From assembly GCA_025928535.1 (NCBI GenBank), contig JAICJJ010000116.1, forward strand, positions 1-7,655: a stretch of DNA of 7,655 nt, written 5' to 3'. The position numbers and the translations under genes are program-made. Below, piece after piece: positions 6,278-7,655 of the stretch. The stretch is from Thermomicrobiales bacterium. Its GTDB lineage: Bacteria > Chloroflexota > Chloroflexia > Thermomicrobiales > UBA6265. How positions within the stretch are numbered: the stretch's first letter is position 1; the number at the start of each line of letters is the position of its first letter. The notes beneath the pieces were generated by a model. It made no database searches. It worked only from the letters and a program-made list of their open reading frames with translations, and had not been told where the DNA came from.

Positions 6278-7036
6278 ATGCGGCTCTACTTCCTGAACCT
6301 CGGCAGATGCGACGTCGACAAGGGGCGGGTCCTGACGCCGGGCAGCGGCGAGGGCCAGCGCGTCATCATCCCGATCGTCGGCTACCTGATCGAAACGGAC
6401 GATGGCCGGCGTATCCTGGTCGATTCCGGCATGCACCGGATGCACATCGAAGACCCTGACGCGACGTTCGGCGGGACGCCGTTCGGGGAGGCATTGACGC
6501 CGATCATGCGACCGGAAGACGACGTCGTGAACCGTCTGGCCGAACTCGGAATGGGCGTCGAAGACGTCGATATCCTCGTCAGCACCCACTTCCATTTCGA
6601 CCACGCGGGCAACCACGGCGATTTCGGCGCCTCGCGCGTGGTCGCGCAGCGCGCCGCCTACGAATTCGCCCGCGCCAACCCCGACGCGTTCCCCCGGGAC
6701 ATCTGGGACCTGCCGCAACTGACGTATGAACTGGTCGACGGCGACGTCGAGTTGGCGCCCGGCGTGACGCTCCTCGCCTCCCCCGGGCATGCCCCGGGCC
6801 ACATGTCGGTCCTGGTCCGGCTGCCGACGCAAGCCATCCTGTTGACGATCGACGCGGTCTACACGCAGGAAAACGTCGACACGGACAACTGGGCGGGCCA
6901 GCGCGACCCGGAGGCGGCGCGGGCGAGCGCCCAGCGGCTGGTTGAAATCGCCGAACGGGAAAACGCGACGATGGTCTACGGTCACGATCCCGCGCAGTGG
7001 GCTGGCCTCCGGATGGCGCCGGCGTTTTACGAGTAA
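6278..7036 (+). CDS. N-acyl homoserine lactonase family metallo-beta-lactamase-fold hydrolase
   Basis: A 252-residue MBL-fold enzyme with the full di-metal set: H104, H106, D108 and H109 in THFHFDHAGNH, H171 in SPGHAPGHMS, D192 in TIDAVYT and H236 in YGHDP. Y195, three residues after the bridging aspartate, matches the catalytic tyrosine of Bacillus AiiA, whose ligands sit at almost the same numbers. The length also matches AiiA (about 250). Family members open homoserine lactone or other lactone rings with zinc or other divalent metals. In this operon the physiological substrate may be a pathway lactone rather than a quorum-sensing signal (inference). It follows the small ORF by 14 bases and precedes the second cupin by 39. 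It is cytoplasmic, with no signal peptide. Confidence 0.92.
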   Translation: MRLYFLNLGRCDVDKGRVLTPGSGEGQRVIIPIVGYLIETDDGRRILVDSGMHRMHIEDPDATFGGTPFGEALTPIMRPEDDVVNRLAELGMGVEDVDILVSTHFHFDHAGNHGDFGASRVVAQRAAYEFARANPDAFPRDIWDLPQLTYELVDGDVELAPGVTLLASPGHAPGHMSVLVRLPTQAILLTIDAVYTQENVDTDNWAGQRDPEAARASAQRLVEIAERENATMVYGHDPAQWAGLRMAPAFYE

Positions 7037-7075
7037 ACCGCATCGCGCGGCGAACGACATCAGGAGCGATGAAAG

Positions 7076-7516
7076 ATGAGCGCCGACAATCACGGCCCGC
7101 GGACGACCGCCAGTGAAGCCGATGAGCCGTCGCCATTCGCGCGGCAGGTGTCCGAGCCAACCTCGGAGCAACTGGCGTTTCGGCCGGTCTGGACGCGCAA
7201 GGACGATCTCCCGGGGTTTTCCCCGGTGGCAGGGCTCATCATGCAATCGGTCACGGGCGGCAAGTTGATGGCGAATTGGGTCACGATCGAGCCCCACCAG
7301 GTGGTGCCGCGCCACCAGCACCCGCATGAGCAACTCGGCGTGATGCTCGAGGGAGCGATGGAATTGACCATCGGCGACGAAACGCGCGTGCTGCGCCCCG
7401 GCGATGCCTACGCCATCCCGCCCGGCCTGCCGCACAGCGCCGCGACCCACCCCGAAGGCTGCGTCGTCCTCGATGTCTTCACGCCGCCGCGCGAGGACTA
7501 CCTGATGCGTTCCTGA
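7076..7516 (+). CDS. Cupin-domain protein, quercetinase/mannose-6-P-isomerase-like fold
   Basis: A 146-residue protein whose first 35 or so residues are hydrophilic and probably flexible, followed by one cupin domain. Motif 1 is VPRHQHPHEQLGVMLEG (78-92), with metal ligands H80, H82 and E85 or Q86. Motif 2 is RPGDAYAIPPGLPHSA (107-122), with H120. The HxHPHEQ spacing is typical of small metal-binding cupins. It shares only the fold with the other cupin of this operon, not close sequence. It may be an isomerase, a dioxygenase or a ligand sensor; nothing distinguishes these. Shine-Dalgarno GGAG (7063-7066) lies 9 bases before the ATG; the ATG at 7069 is in another frame. It is the last gene before a convergent partial gene. 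Confidence 0.9.
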   Translation: MSADNHGPRTTASEADEPSPFARQVSEPTSEQLAFRPVWTRKDDLPGFSPVAGLIMQSVTGGKLMANWVTIEPHQVVPRHQHPHEQLGVMLEGAMELTIGDETRVLRPGDAYAIPPGLPHSAATHPEGCVVLDVFTPPREDYLMRS

Positions 7517-7552
7517 CGGCCCTCACCCCCAACCCCCTCTCTCCCGGACAGT
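7517..7552. other. C-rich gap between convergent genes, no terminator seen
   Basis: The 36 bases hold a pyrimidine run (CCCTCACCCCCAACCCC then CTCTCTCCC). I see no hairpin with a T-run in either direction, so any terminator for the operon is factor-dependent or lies inside the convergent gene. The C-rich phrase resembles one arm of a palindromic repeat common in GC-rich intergenic DNA; its partner arm is absent. Confidence 0.4.
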
Positions 7553-7655
7553 TTAGGCGAGCCAGCGGAAGCGCCAGCCATCCGGGGGGTGGCGAAAGGG
7601 CAAGGGTGGCCGTCGCTCATGCAGCAAGAGGTCGTCCAGCCAGCGGCGGCCGAGG
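7553..7655 (-). CDS. Unrecognised protein, C-terminal 33 codons only
   Basis: An open frame enters from the right edge and ends at TAA (7555-7553). The visible tail reads GRRWLDDLLLHERRPPLPF and then a tryptophan- and arginine-rich end (DGWRFRWLA). Third positions are mostly G or C, and the tryptophan, histidine and phenylalanine content is that of a real protein tail rather than an alanine/arginine-rich shadow. The other two frames on this strand are poorer: one has a stop, and one gives a cysteine/serine/alanine mix. I cannot name the family. It converges with the operon, 36 bases from the last stop codon. Confidence 0.45.
   Translation of the reverse strand, partial: LGRRWLDDLLLHERRPPLPFRHPPDGWRFRWLA

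Noticed and set aside
6785..6794. GGGCATGCCC palindrome
   Set aside because: It lies within the codons for the metal-binding SPGHAPGH motif of the lactonase and is fully explained by that coding constraint.
7211..7226. CCGGGG-TTTT-CCCCGG hairpin inside the second cupin gene
   Set aside because: It encodes an ordinary Leu-Pro-Gly-Phe-Ser-Pro stretch well inside the gene; a chance product of Pro/Gly codons in GC-rich DNA, with no T-run after the stem.
6044..7450. Minus-strand frame of 468 codons opposite the lactonase and second cupin
   Set aside because: It is a shadow of two plus-strand genes whose metal-binding motifs are complete; no domain is visible on the minus strand.

Overview
This is a GC-rich window (high GC at third codon positions throughout). 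It is dominated by one tightly packed rightward operon between about 746 and 7516, flanked by two leftward partial genes and a repeat-bearing intergenic stretch. Gene content suggests a soil or thermophilic GC-rich bacterium. The combination of a CoxL-type hydroxylase, a DUF2848 protein, a flavin oxidoreductase of the luciferase-like class and palindromic intergenic repeats reminds me of Chloroflexota (Thermomicrobia-like). That placement is an impression, not a demonstration; no rRNA or other marker gene is present.

Layout. Positions 275 to 1 (minus strand): the first 91 codons of a gene leaving the window on the left, with a TTG start, a strong Shine-Dalgarno and a plausible promoter; its pattern resembles BrxA (DUF1819) of BREX phage defence. 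Positions 276-745: intergenic, holding a 103-bp element with 21-bp perfect inverted arms and two inner hairpins, then further palindromic fragments. Positions 746-7516: the operon, in order molybdenum hydroxylase large subunit, nitrilase-superfamily amidase, DUF2848 protein, small cupin, luciferase-like flavin oxidoreductase, a 56-codon ORF of uncertain status, metallo-beta-lactamase-fold lactonase and a second cupin. Positions 7553-7655 (minus strand): the last 33 codons of a probable convergent gene, unrecognised.

How the genes may work together. Spacing of 8-51 bases between genes, each with its own Shine-Dalgarno, suggests one transcript. The enzymes fit the logic of an oxidative catabolic route: hydroxylation of a (hetero)aromatic or other organic substrate (molybdenum hydroxylase), flavin-dependent oxygenation or oxidation (LLM), hydrolysis of a lactone (MBL) and an amide (nitrilase type), C-C hydrolysis or isomerisation by the FAH-like DUF2848 protein, with cupins as dioxygenases, isomerases or small-molecule binders. 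The substrate cannot be read from the sequence. No regulator or transporter is visible, nor the FAD and 2Fe-2S subunits the hydroxylase would normally need.
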